Part shown: piece by piece, positions 1 to 7,596 of the stretch
How positions within the stretch are numbered: the stretch's first letter is position 1
Layout: each line of letters starts with the position of its first letter
Source: Gammaproteobacteria bacterium
GTDB taxonomy: Bacteria > Pseudomonadota > Gammaproteobacteria > UBA9339
Direction: 5' to 3'
DNA: 64,000 nucleotides
Assembly: GCA_023480665.1 (NCBI GenBank)
Contig: JAMCWR010000001.1
Span: 1 to 64,000, forward strand
Program-made: the position numbers and the translations under genes
Notes under the pieces: generated by a model
Told to the model about the DNA's origin: nothing
What the model saw: the letters and a program-made list of their open reading frames with translations, nothing else
The model's database searches: none

Positions 1-1005
1 GTTAATCTGTTCTAATTTACCTCTACTACTTATAAAGCCATGTGCACCAGCTATAGTATTTGTGAACATACTTAATACTGGGATATTGCCACCAATAGCT
101 TTCATAAGAGAAACTACATAATCATCCATATTCATCTTTGAATTAGCTAGGCTTGCAGGGCCTATCTTTGCATGAGTTACTTTACAAGCTGAAACACAAT
201 CTGTTAGTAAAATAAGAACAGTGTAATAATAATCACTTAATGCATCATCGCTTTTAATTATTTTTAGTTCAAGCTCCTTACTATTTAATTCTGTTTGCCT
301 AGCAATAACTTGGCGTAATTCAGTGGCACGATCTTGTAGTAATTTTAAAGTAGTACCTGTTACCCTTGCCATATTATGTGACAAATCATCTAATTCTTGT
401 TGTTTTTCTGTTAAGGTCTTTGTATCAAGCAAAGGTTCGTGTTTGGCTTCTTCTAAACGTTCAATAATACTTTTTTGTCTACCGACTTCATCTACTAGAC
501 TTTTAACAATTGCAGGGTCAACTATAGCTTTGACATCACTTTCAGTTTTGACTTCATGGGGTTTTGATTCAGTTTTGACTTCAGGATGTTTTTGATCAGC
601 CTTTTCTTCTTTCTTTTTAGCTTCTTTTTCCTGACGTTCTTTTAGTTCTCGTGCTATTTTTTCATTTTCTGCTTTTTCATGTTCCGCCTTTTCGCGTTTA
701 GATTTTTCTTCTGCAGCTTTTGCATCGTGGGCTTTTTGGTCTTGTATAGGAGTGGCTAATTTTGCCTCTATAGCCTGCTCTTTTTGTAAACGTTCTAGTG
801 CTATGCGAGCTGGTTCATAGGGCCTATGGCAATTTTCTGCTGCTTTTTGGTACCAAAGAATAGCTTCTCTAATGTTTCCCTCATCTTCACAGCATTTGCC
901 AACTTTGAATTGGGCATAGGATTTGTGTATCCGAGCCTTATCTAAATAAATATCTTTGGAAAGAGCGGGGGGTGCGATTCTTTTGCTTCCGAATATTTTT
1001 GCCAT
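1..1005 (-). CDS. Sel1-like/coiled-coil protein, truncated by window edge
   Basis: I do not recognise this protein. The minus-strand frame is open from an ATG at 1003-1005 to base 1 (335 codons, no stop), so the C-terminus lies outside. Residues about 30-75 look like one Sel1/TPR-type repeat (EAILWYQKAAENCHRPYEPA). Residues about 75-170 are charged and rich in KAE/EK repeats, predicting a coiled coil. After that comes a second helical stretch and a weakly hydrophobic segment. The start overlaps the 3' end of the ankyrin gene by 64 bases in another frame, and no good ribosome site precedes it. It may therefore be the second half of an ankyrin-Sel1 gene split at a run of six C on the coding strand. 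Role in host interaction is only a guess from composition. Confidence 0.6.
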   Translation of the reverse strand, partial: MAKIFGSKRIAPPALSKDIYLDKARIHKSYAQFKVGKCCEDEGNIREAILWYQKAAENCHRPYEPARIALERLQKEQAIEAKLATPIQDQKAHDAKAAEEKSKREKAEHEKAENEKIARELKERQEKEAKKKEEKADQKHPEVKTESKPHEVKTESDVKAIVDPAIVKSLVDEVGRQKSIIERLEEAKHEPLLDTKTLTEKQQELDDLSHNMARVTGTTLKLLQDRATELRQVIARQTELNSKELELKIIKSDDALSDYYYTVLILLTDCVSACKVTHAKIGPASLANSKMNMDDYVVSLMKAIGGNIPVLSMFTNTIAGAHGFISSRGKLEQIN

Positions 1006-1445
1006 CTTTCTAAGAATACAGCTGTTTCTTCATGGTCTTTTTCTCTAGCAATATCAATTGCTGTGCGGCCATAATTATTTCTATCAGCAATATTTGCACC
1101 GTGGTTAAGTAGCCACTCTGCGGTTATTGTATTGCCAGATGCCGCTGCATATAACAAAGCCGTCCAGCCATCATTATCTCTTTCAGTAATACTTGCTCCG
1201 TGACCAAGCAACCACTCTGCAGTTTCCGTGTGGCCACCCCTAGCCGCCGATAACAAAGCCGTGTCGCCACGCCAACCTTTTGCATTTGCAACATCAGCAC
1301 CTTGTGCGACCAAATTTTGAACATCGGCAAGATAGCCATGTAATGCTGCTGTTAGAAGCTTTGAATTAAGATCTGCTTGGCTTAGGTTCAGTTTTTGTTC
1401 ACGCTTAGCTTCTTTTTTTTCTTCTTTTGCATCTGTTGTTGACAT
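942..1445 (-). CDS. ankyrin-repeat protein
   Basis: A 167-residue protein with a lysine/glutamate-rich start (MSTTDAKEEKKEAKREQ) followed by about three to four ankyrin repeats between residues 25 and 150. Visible repeat cores are GDTALLSAARGGHTETAEWL, GWTALLYAAASGNTITAEWL and GRTAIDIAREKDHEETAVFL. Ankyrin repeats mediate protein binding; no enzymatic domain is present. A GAGGA ribosome site lies six bases before the ATG. The protein ends eight residues after the CCCCCC run at 968-973, where a -1 shift would continue into the Sel1/coiled-coil frame, so it may be the front part of a longer protein. Such proteins are common in host-associated bacteria; the partner is unknown. Confidence 0.75.
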   Translation of the reverse strand: MSTTDAKEEKKEAKREQKLNLSQADLNSKLLTAALHGYLADVQNLVAQGADVANAKGWRGDTALLSAARGGHTETAEWLLGHGASITERDNDGWTALLYAAASGNTITAEWLLNHGANIADRNNYGRTAIDIAREKDHEETAVFLERWQKYSEAKESHPPLFPKIFI

Positions 1446-1665
1446 AAAAATTCCTCTTTTTTAATTGGGGTTTAGGCGCATTTGAGTGGGTAAAATTTAT
1501 TTTACTGCAATAAATAATTTTAAGCTATTATCAAATTTGGCTTTTTTAGCTTACATGGATGCATCAAAGATCAATCTCGAGCATTCCCTATTAAATATGC
1601 TAAAATAACTCATATGTTTATTTAAAGGTTAATTTAATGATTAATCTTTGTTAATTCTAAGAAAT
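1446..1665. other. divergent intergenic region
   Basis: AT-rich spacer between the minus-strand ankyrin gene and the plus-strand AAA gene. It holds the ankyrin ribosome site and a possible extended -10 for the AAA gene. I see no RNA gene or repeat. Confidence 0.5.
1598..1606 (+). promoter_or_regulatory. possible extended -10 promoter for AAA/nuclease gene
   Basis: TG-C-TAAAAT matches an extended -10 element. There is no recognisable -35 at the right distance. The same TG-N-TAAAAT form occurs before def and before the second secreted propeller-like gene. Confidence 0.35.
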
Positions 1666-3372
1666 ATGGGAACGAATAATATGGCTTTGCAGTTACCACT
1701 TGGCTACGATGATTTTAGAGAAATTGTCGAAAATAAATTAGACTTTGTTGATAAGACTTTATTCATCAAAGAAGTTTTGGATGATTATAAAACCAAAGTT
1801 ACAGTTATTACTCGCCCACGTCGCTTTGGGAAAACCTTAAATCTTTCCATGCTACGCTATTTTTTAGCTGGCGAAGTTGACAGCCGCCCAACCAAAGGGT
1901 TATTTGATAATCTTAAGATCGCTAAGGTTAAAGGCAATTACCTTACACATCAAGGTCAATATCCAGTTATTTTTGTAACTTTCAAAGATATTAAAACCCT
2001 AACATTTAAGGATGCTTTAGAGCATTTTCAAATCCTAGTGCAAAATCTTTTTCGAGGATATCGCTATGTGATAGAAAGTCATAAAGTTGGCGCAGATGAA
2101 AAAAAGATGTTTCAGCAGCTTTTAGCTGGTGAGTGCAGTCAAAGTCTTCTTGAGCAATCTTTAAAATTTTTAAGTGAACTTCTCTACAAACACCACGGCA
2201 AAAAAGTTTATATTCTGGTTGACGAATATGATACCCCAATTCAATCAAGTTATGTGAATAATTATTACGACGAGATGATTAATTTTACTCGCGGATTATT
2301 GGGCACTGCGCTAAAAACTAATACATATCTTGAAAGAGCTGTAATCACCGGAGTAATTCGCGTCGCCAAAGAAAGTTTATTTTCCGGGTTAAATAATATA
2401 ACAATTTATTCAGTGCTCCATACTAAATACAGTGAATATTTTGGATTTACTGAAAAAGAGGTGAGTGATTTACTTGTTCAAGCAAAAATGACAGATAGAG
2501 CTGAAGAAATAAGGAATTGGTATAATGGTTATCAATTTGGGAATACAGTTATTTATAATCCTTGGTCAATCGTAAATTGCATAAATGAAAATAGCCTACA
2601 ACCTTTCTGGGTTAATACCAGCGACAGTGCGCTAATTCGTGATTTAGTCATTCGCGCGTCAGTCGACTTCAAATCCCAGATTGAAGAATTGCTGCAAAAT
2701 AGAACAATCGCACACATAATCGACGAACATGTAGTTTTTGGTGATTTAAAAAATAATCCCGGAGCTATTTGGAGCTTACTTGTGACTTCTGGATATCTTA
2801 AGGTTCTTAATCCACAATTAGTTGAAGATGGGTGGCTATGTACTTTAGCAATACCTAATCAAGAGATTTATCAAGTTTATCGTAGTATGATTAAGCGCTG
2901 GTTATCCGAAGGTCGCGATATCGAGTGGTACAATAACTTCCTGCAAGATCTATTAACTGGAAATATTGATGGTTTTGCAAAACGTCTCGAACATATTATG
3001 CAACAAATTGTGAGTTACCACGACATTGCCAAAGAACCAGAAGGTTTTTATCACGGCTTAATGCTTGGTTTTACAGCAAGCCTAAACAAAGAACAATACG
3101 AAATTAAATCTAATCGCGAAAGCGGCAATGGCAGGTTTGATATTTTAATTGCTCCAAAAAATTTAGAACAGCTTGGGATTATTATCGAACTAAAAAGTGA
3201 AAAAATCCCAAAAATTTCTTCTTTAAAAAAAGCGGCGAAAAAGGCTCTGTCTCAAATTGAGAAAAAAAATTATATTGCAGAATTTTTAGGGCGCGGTCTA
3301 ACACGTGTTATGAAAATCGGTATTGCTTTTTGTGGCAAAGAATTTGCGCTTGAATATAAATTGTTTGAATAA
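1666..3372 (+). CDS. AAA-ATPase-like / PD-(D/E)XK nuclease family protein (DUF1703 type)
   Basis: 568 residues from the ATG at 1666; a TTG at 1648 and an ATG at 1681 are alternative starts, the last fitting relatives best (ALQLPLGYDDF). The N-terminal ATPase-like domain has the family signature with a Walker A-like loop in TRPRRFGKTLNLSML and a Walker B in YILVDEYDTPI. The C-terminal part carries a PD-(D/E)XK nuclease signature: GRFDILIAP followed by IIIELKSEK. This family is abundant in Bacteroidetes, archaea and intracellular bacteria and spreads horizontally; its role is not established, with defence or mobile-element functions often suggested. It stands alone, convergent with the next minus-strand gene (11-base gap). 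Confidence 0.85.
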   Translation: MGTNNMALQLPLGYDDFREIVENKLDFVDKTLFIKEVLDDYKTKVTVITRPRRFGKTLNLSMLRYFLAGEVDSRPTKGLFDNLKIAKVKGNYLTHQGQYPVIFVTFKDIKTLTFKDALEHFQILVQNLFRGYRYVIESHKVGADEKKMFQQLLAGECSQSLLEQSLKFLSELLYKHHGKKVYILVDEYDTPIQSSYVNNYYDEMINFTRGLLGTALKTNTYLERAVITGVIRVAKESLFSGLNNITIYSVLHTKYSEYFGFTEKEVSDLLVQAKMTDRAEEIRNWYNGYQFGNTVIYNPWSIVNCINENSLQPFWVNTSDSALIRDLVIRASVDFKSQIEELLQNRTIAHIIDEHVVFGDLKNNPGAIWSLLVTSGYLKVLNPQLVEDGWLCTLAIPNQEIYQVYRSMIKRWLSEGRDIEWYNNFLQDLLTGNIDGFAKRLEHIMQQIVSYHDIAKEPEGFYHGLMLGFTASLNKEQYEIKSNRESGNGRFDILIAPKNLEQLGIIIELKSEKIPKISSLKKAAKKALSQIEKKNYIAEFLGRGLTRVMKIGIAFCGKEFALEYKLFE

Positions 3373-3383
3373 CTATTTTTTAT

Positions 3384-4646
3384 TTATACTGTGTTTGCCA
3401 TGAGTTTAAATTCGTTATCTGGGGGAGGAAGTGCGGCGGCGTTAGCATTTGCATTTGCGCTATTGCTTACTGCACTACTACTTGCAGCAGTGTAAAAAAA
3501 ACCAGCCTGATTTTGGCTTACTTTATAATCAATAGCGACAGGTACAATGGCGCCAGGAGGGATTGGGTTGCTTCTGTCTACTACAATTTCAAGCATTTCT
3601 CCATTACCTTTGGCAAGTGCTACGCTACCATCGGCATCATCTGATATTTGAGTTGACGGCGCTTCTTCACCGCTAAAATAATGCGCGAGAATTCTTGCAA
3701 CAGTTCCTGAAAAAAACCAAGCAAGATATGCTTCAATAACAACAACTGGCGCTCCAAGCGTAATCAAGATAGTTAAAATATTTAGGCCAGTCGCGGTTGA
3801 AAAAAACATGTTTGACCCGAATGATCTTTCGGTGTTTGCTAATTGATCTTTTGGTGGTCTTAGCCCTGGAAAGAGATCGTTGTGAGGAAAAAGAAAATCC
3901 ACAGCAGAGGTGAATAATGGTTGTAAAAAAAAGCCACCCAAGGCTGCTGCCAAGGGTATGCCAAGATAATGCCAAAGGATTGATTGAATATTAGGCGCAA
4001 AGGTATCACAAAGCCCATTTATTAAAAAGAATGCTATTGCTGCATTTCGGCAAGCAACTCTTAAATAGAACTTTATTCTTGAATTAGCATCTGTAAAGTA
4101 TTCAAGATATACATATGCTCCTGTAATTACCGTTGCTGGAACAACAAATTTACCAACAAAGTCCCAAGCGGAAATAATATAATCTCCTTCTGCGATTCTT
4201 TTTGGGCCAATCTCAGCTAATGTAATAACGCGAGAAAGCATTGATGTATAAGCGGTAAAAGCAGATGCAGCTTTGCTTAAGCCTCTCGATGCTGTATCCA
4301 ACGATTGTAGGCGCTTGTTATCTGGATAGAGGCAATGTAAAAGTTGTATGAGGTCATCAATAACAATAGCGCCGCCCCAAGTACATCCGGCCACAATTTT
4401 TTTGTTTTCTAAATATGTTTCGGTAGAATCACCTTTTAATAATGTTGCTGCAGCATTTGCCAGGCTTGAGGATTTGAAAAAGTTGTTGTAAGCATCAATA
4501 ACACTTGCAATTGGTTTGCTTATTCTTTTTGAGCATTTTTCAGGTGGGTTTTCGGGTGAACGCTCTTGCTCTTGGTTTTTGTCTTGAAGAAGTGATCTAT
4601 CTAAATCAGATTGTTGTTTAGGTAGAGCAGTGGCCATTGTTGACAT
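3384..4646 (-). CDS. multi-pass membrane protein of unknown function
   Basis: 420 residues, not recognised. Residues 1-60 are polar and charged. Hydrophobic segments near residues 88-108, 155-187, 192-218, 222-254 and 281-325 predict about five or more membrane passes. The tail from about 330 is polar and ends in a low-complexity Ser/Ala/Asn stretch (SSSAVSNSANANANAAALPP) and a short C-terminal peptide. A GGAG ribosome site precedes the ATG. Similar Ser/Ala-rich ends occur in the proteins encoded at 38479-39888 and 47616-49352. An integral membrane or secreted effector role is possible, but nothing in the sequence names it. Confidence 0.65.
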   Translation of the reverse strand: MSTMATALPKQQSDLDRSLLQDKNQEQERSPENPPEKCSKRISKPIASVIDAYNNFFKSSSLANAAATLLKGDSTETYLENKKIVAGCTWGGAIVIDDLIQLLHCLYPDNKRLQSLDTASRGLSKAASAFTAYTSMLSRVITLAEIGPKRIAEGDYIISAWDFVGKFVVPATVITGAYVYLEYFTDANSRIKFYLRVACRNAAIAFFLINGLCDTFAPNIQSILWHYLGIPLAAALGGFFLQPLFTSAVDFLFPHNDLFPGLRPPKDQLANTERSFGSNMFFSTATGLNILTILITLGAPVVVIEAYLAWFFSGTVARILAHYFSGEEAPSTQISDDADGSVALAKGNGEMLEIVVDRSNPIPPGAIVPVAIDYKVSQNQAGFFYTAASSSAVSNSANANANAAALPPPDNEFKLMANTV

Positions 4647-4812
4647 TATTAATTATCTCCTTGTCATGCGTTCAGTAGCGTTTATTCTAATTCTAATTGT
4701 TTTATTGTAATTAGCCCCATTTTTTGCTAATATTACACTACTATAAGTTTTTTTCTATAGTAAATTATAAGGAAGTATTACAAAGATTTATAAATATCAC
4801 GGAGGATATTTT

Positions 4813-5367
4813 ATGAAACATTTTGCCTTTTATGTATTGATTTTTCTCTGCGGTTTTTTTCTTATTTTTCCTGTTGTCCCAGCCAGCCAAGCAGTAGTAG
4901 ATAAAGCTCGCCCAGAATTTTTGTTTGTACATAATGCTAAAGATGCAGTTATTGAAAAAAGCGGCGATAGCGGATATTACACTATGACTTTGCAGCATCC
5001 AGATAAATACCTAACGTATTTTTCTGATCGGCCGTATCGAATTGCTGGTCTTATGCGGCTTTCAAAATTTATTGCTGATTGGGTAAATAATGTCAGTGAC
5101 TATAACGCTGTTAATCCAAATGCGGTTATTTCTGCGGTACTCAAAAAAGGGGTAATGCAACAAGAAAATGTTAATTATCCTGTGCAATTAATGGGCGTGT
5201 CATTTTATAAAGATACCGAAACATTATCATTTAAGATTAAGTTTTTAACTTCAGTCGGCAAAACAACGCCTACAAAATTAGAACATGTGACAGTATTTAT
5301 CGATGATCTAGATTTGTATGGAATATATCAGGCTGGACCACTTGGAGCGTGCGGGAATTGTCTGTAA
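4813..5367 (+). CDS. exported protein of unknown function
   Basis: 184 residues beginning with a clear Sec signal peptide: positive MKH, hydrophobic core to about residue 20, and a likely signal peptidase site after PASQA. The mature part contains KYLTYFSDRPYRIAGLM near residues 70-86, a pattern I associate with small conserved exported proteins of gammaproteobacteria without known role. Three cysteines lie at or near the C-terminus (GACGNCL region holds two). A strong GGAGG ribosome site lies upstream of the ATG. It is a single gene convergent with tsaC. Periplasmic location is inferred from the signal; no lipobox is seen. Confidence 0.75.
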   Translation: MKHFAFYVLIFLCGFFLIFPVVPASQAVVDKARPEFLFVHNAKDAVIEKSGDSGYYTMTLQHPDKYLTYFSDRPYRIAGLMRLSKFIADWVNNVSDYNAVNPNAVISAVLKKGVMQQENVNYPVQLMGVSFYKDTETLSFKIKFLTSVGKTTPTKLEHVTVFIDDLDLYGIYQAGPLGACGNCL

Positions 5368-5406
5368 TGATTGAGAAGGGCCTTGATATATAGTGAGGGT
5401 AGCTTT

Positions 5407-5973
5407 CTAAAACCTAATTATTTCACCAGTTTTTGCAGAAATAATTTGTGATGGTTTTTTGAAGCCACCGGTTTTACCAGGAACAATAAGATCGATATTA
5501 GTTTTAAACTGTTTTAATGCTTTTAATACTTCCGCTTTAGTGTGCGCAGGTTTTTGGTTTGAAATATTTGCGCTTGTTGAAACGATGGCTTTGCCATAAA
5601 TTTTGCAGATTTCTTTGGCTATTTTGTGCGAGGTAATTCGCACTGCAATTGAGTCATGCGCACCGGTGATCCACTTCGGTGCATTTTTGCTTGCGGGCAA
5701 AACCCAAGTTGTGGGTCCTGGCCAAGTTTTTAAGATTTTTGCTAATTTGTTTTTTGGCAGAGTTTTGATAAAAGGTTTTATTTGGGCAAAATTTGCGGCG
5801 ATTAAAATTAAGCCTTTTTTGACATCGCGTTTTTTGATTTTCAGGATGCGCATCACAGTGGTTTCATTGAGTGGATCAGCGCCAAGACCCCAAATGCTTT
5901 CGGTGGGGTAGGCGATGATCCCGCCTTCGTGTAGAGTTTTTTTAATTGCAGATTTTAGTTTTGTTGGGAACAT
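5407..5973 (-). CDS. tsaC: threonylcarbamoyl-AMP synthase TsaC
   Basis: 188 residues, the usual TsaC (YrdC) length without the extra Sua5 domain. The enzyme makes threonylcarbamoyl-AMP from threonine, bicarbonate and ATP, the first step of t6A37 modification of ANN-decoding tRNAs in the cytosol. Family landmarks are visible: YPTESIWGLGADP near the N-terminus, the basic KKRDVKKGLI stretch, and VRITSHKIAK followed by STSANIS. It lies downstream of topA with a hydantoinase gene in between; topA-tsaC linkage is common in gammaproteobacteria, which supports the call. Confidence 0.95.
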   Translation of the reverse strand: MFPTKLKSAIKKTLHEGGIIAYPTESIWGLGADPLNETTVMRILKIKKRDVKKGLILIAANFAQIKPFIKTLPKNKLAKILKTWPGPTTWVLPASKNAPKWITGAHDSIAVRITSHKIAKEICKIYGKAIVSTSANISNQKPAHTKAEVLKALKQFKTNIDLIVPGKTGGFKKPSQIISAKTGEIIRF

Positions 5974-6046
5974 GTTTTTGTTAGTCCTTAATTATTTGAA
6001 AAGCCTGCCGCCCCTTCAGGGCTTGAATCCGTGTGCATTTCCCACC

Positions 6047-6088
6047 CCCAGGCCTTGCATTGCAAAAAACGCAATGCTACAGCCTGGG
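6047..6088. repeat. GC-rich hairpin element between tsaC and hydantoinase
   Basis: Nested inverted repeat: CCCAGGC (6047-6053) and GCATTGC (6057-6063) pair with GCAATGC (6071-6077) and GCCTGGG (6082-6088), loop AAAAAAC. It stands out as GC-rich in the 5974-6191 spacer. It could be a transcript end for the hydantoinase side or a dispersed palindromic element. Confidence 0.7.
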
Positions 6089-6191
6089 CTGGTGAAGCAA
6101 TTCGCAGCTTCGCTGCTCTATTGTAAAAAAATTCATTAATGATTATGGTGCTTGACCTAACCCACTTACCAACGTTTTTGTTTTTATTCAC

Positions 6192-7580
6192 CTACAATTT
6201 TCGTGTTAAAAATTTCCCAGCGCCTGTTTTGCCGATAAATTTGCCCTTGTCAACGATCACCTTGCCGCGGCTTAGAGTCATAATTGGGTATCCTGTTACC
6301 TCAAAACCTTCGTATGGTGTGTAATCGACGCGTTCATGCAAAATTTCTCTACTTATGGTGCGTTTTAATTTTGGGTCAAAAATTACAAGATCAGCATCAG
6401 CGCCAACCATGATCGCGCCTTTTTGTGGATACATGCCAAAAATTTTGGCAGGGTTTGTCGAGGTCAAAGCCACAAATTGCTCAAGTGTAATTTTTTTAGA
6501 ATTTACGCCGCGATCAAAAATTAAGGGAATTCTTGCTTCAATTCCTGGTAGGCCATTTAAAATTTCAAAGAATTTTTGGCTTTGATCTTTCATGCCGTGA
6601 AAATTAATTGGGCAATGATCAGTGGCGATATTTAACAAATGCCCATCGCACAGCCCTTGCCACAAAAACTCTTGATTTTCTTTAGGGCGGAGCGGGGGAG
6701 TTAACATAAATTTTGCCGCATCTTTTTCTAAATAATTATCTTGAGATAAAAACAAATATTGTGGGCAAGTTTCCGCAAAAACTTTAACTCCGGCTTCTTT
6801 AGCGCGGATAATTTCTGTGAGTGAATCTTTGCAAGTAACGTGCACCACGTAAACATGAGTGTCAATTAGTGCCGCGAGCTTTAATAGGCGTGCTACTGCT
6901 TCAGCTTCAACTAATGGTGGCCGGCTCAAGGGATGAAAAGGGATGCTAGTTTTATTCTCGCGTTTAAATTTTTCTACAAAATAATTAATTGCATGAAAAT
7001 TTTCAGCATGCGCGCATACTAAACCATTATGTTCTTTTGTGATTGCTAAAATTTTTAAGATCGCTTCATCATTAACGCGCATATCCTTATAAGCCATCAT
7101 TAATTTATAACTTGGGAAACCTTTATCAATTAATTTTGGAATTTCAGCTAAAGTTTTTTCGGTTGGATCAGTAACCATGACATGGAAGCTATAATCAATT
7201 ACTGCTTTTTTTGCAGCCTTTTCTTGCCATGTATCAATTGTGCTGGCAAGAGTTTTGCCTTTGGACTGATTACAAAAATCAATGATCGAAGTTGTGCCGC
7301 CAAAAGCTGCTGCAATTGTAGCAGTTTCAAAATCGTCTGTTGTATGTATCGCACCAGTTGCACTATCGGTATTACAAAGCGGCATGTCGATGTGGGTGTG
7401 GGTATCAATGCCACCTGGGAAGACATACTTATCTGCGGCGTCAATAATTTTTGCGTTTTTATCAGATAAATTTGGGGCGATTACAAAAATTTTTTCGTCT
7501 TTGATGCCAATATCAGTTTGGAGAGTATTTGTTGCTGTAACTACGGTACCATTTTTAATGATAATATTTAGTTCCGCCAT
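6192..7580 (-). CDS. dihydropyrimidinase / D-hydantoinase family amidohydrolase
   Basis: 462 residues from the ATG at 7578-7580, chosen because GGAG lies eight bases upstream; a longer reading from 7622 would overlap topA. Cyclic amidohydrolase of the urease superfamily, hydrolysing a cyclic imide such as dihydrouracil or a hydantoin. Metal-site landmarks: DTHTHIDMP, a likely carboxylated lysine in PSYKLMMAYKD, CAHAEN, YVVHVTCKD and ATDHCP. No other pyrimidine-degradation gene is nearby, so the substrate is open. It follows topA by 16 bases and may be co-transcribed with topA and tsaC; it is an unusual insertion between these two genes. Confidence 0.9.
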   Translation of the reverse strand: MAELNIIIKNGTVVTATNTLQTDIGIKDEKIFVIAPNLSDKNAKIIDAADKYVFPGGIDTHTHIDMPLCNTDSATGAIHTTDDFETATIAAAFGGTTSIIDFCNQSKGKTLASTIDTWQEKAAKKAVIDYSFHVMVTDPTEKTLAEIPKLIDKGFPSYKLMMAYKDMRVNDEAILKILAITKEHNGLVCAHAENFHAINYFVEKFKRENKTSIPFHPLSRPPLVEAEAVARLLKLAALIDTHVYVVHVTCKDSLTEIIRAKEAGVKVFAETCPQYLFLSQDNYLEKDAAKFMLTPPLRPKENQEFLWQGLCDGHLLNIATDHCPINFHGMKDQSQKFFEILNGLPGIEARIPLIFDRGVNSKKITLEQFVALTSTNPAKIFGMYPQKGAIMVGADADLVIFDPKLKRTISREILHERVDYTPYEGFEVTGYPIMTLSRGKVIVDKGKFIGKTGAGKFLTRKL

Positions 7581-7596
7581 TTTGCTTACTCCATGT

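Noticed and set aside
323-595. 90-codon plus-strand frame at the left edge
   Set aside because: It is the complement of the open Sel1/coiled-coil gene and has no start signals of its own.
5988-6191. 67-codon minus-strand frame in the tsaC-hydantoinase spacer
   Set aside because: It runs through the GC-rich hairpin and has no ribosome site or recognisable product.
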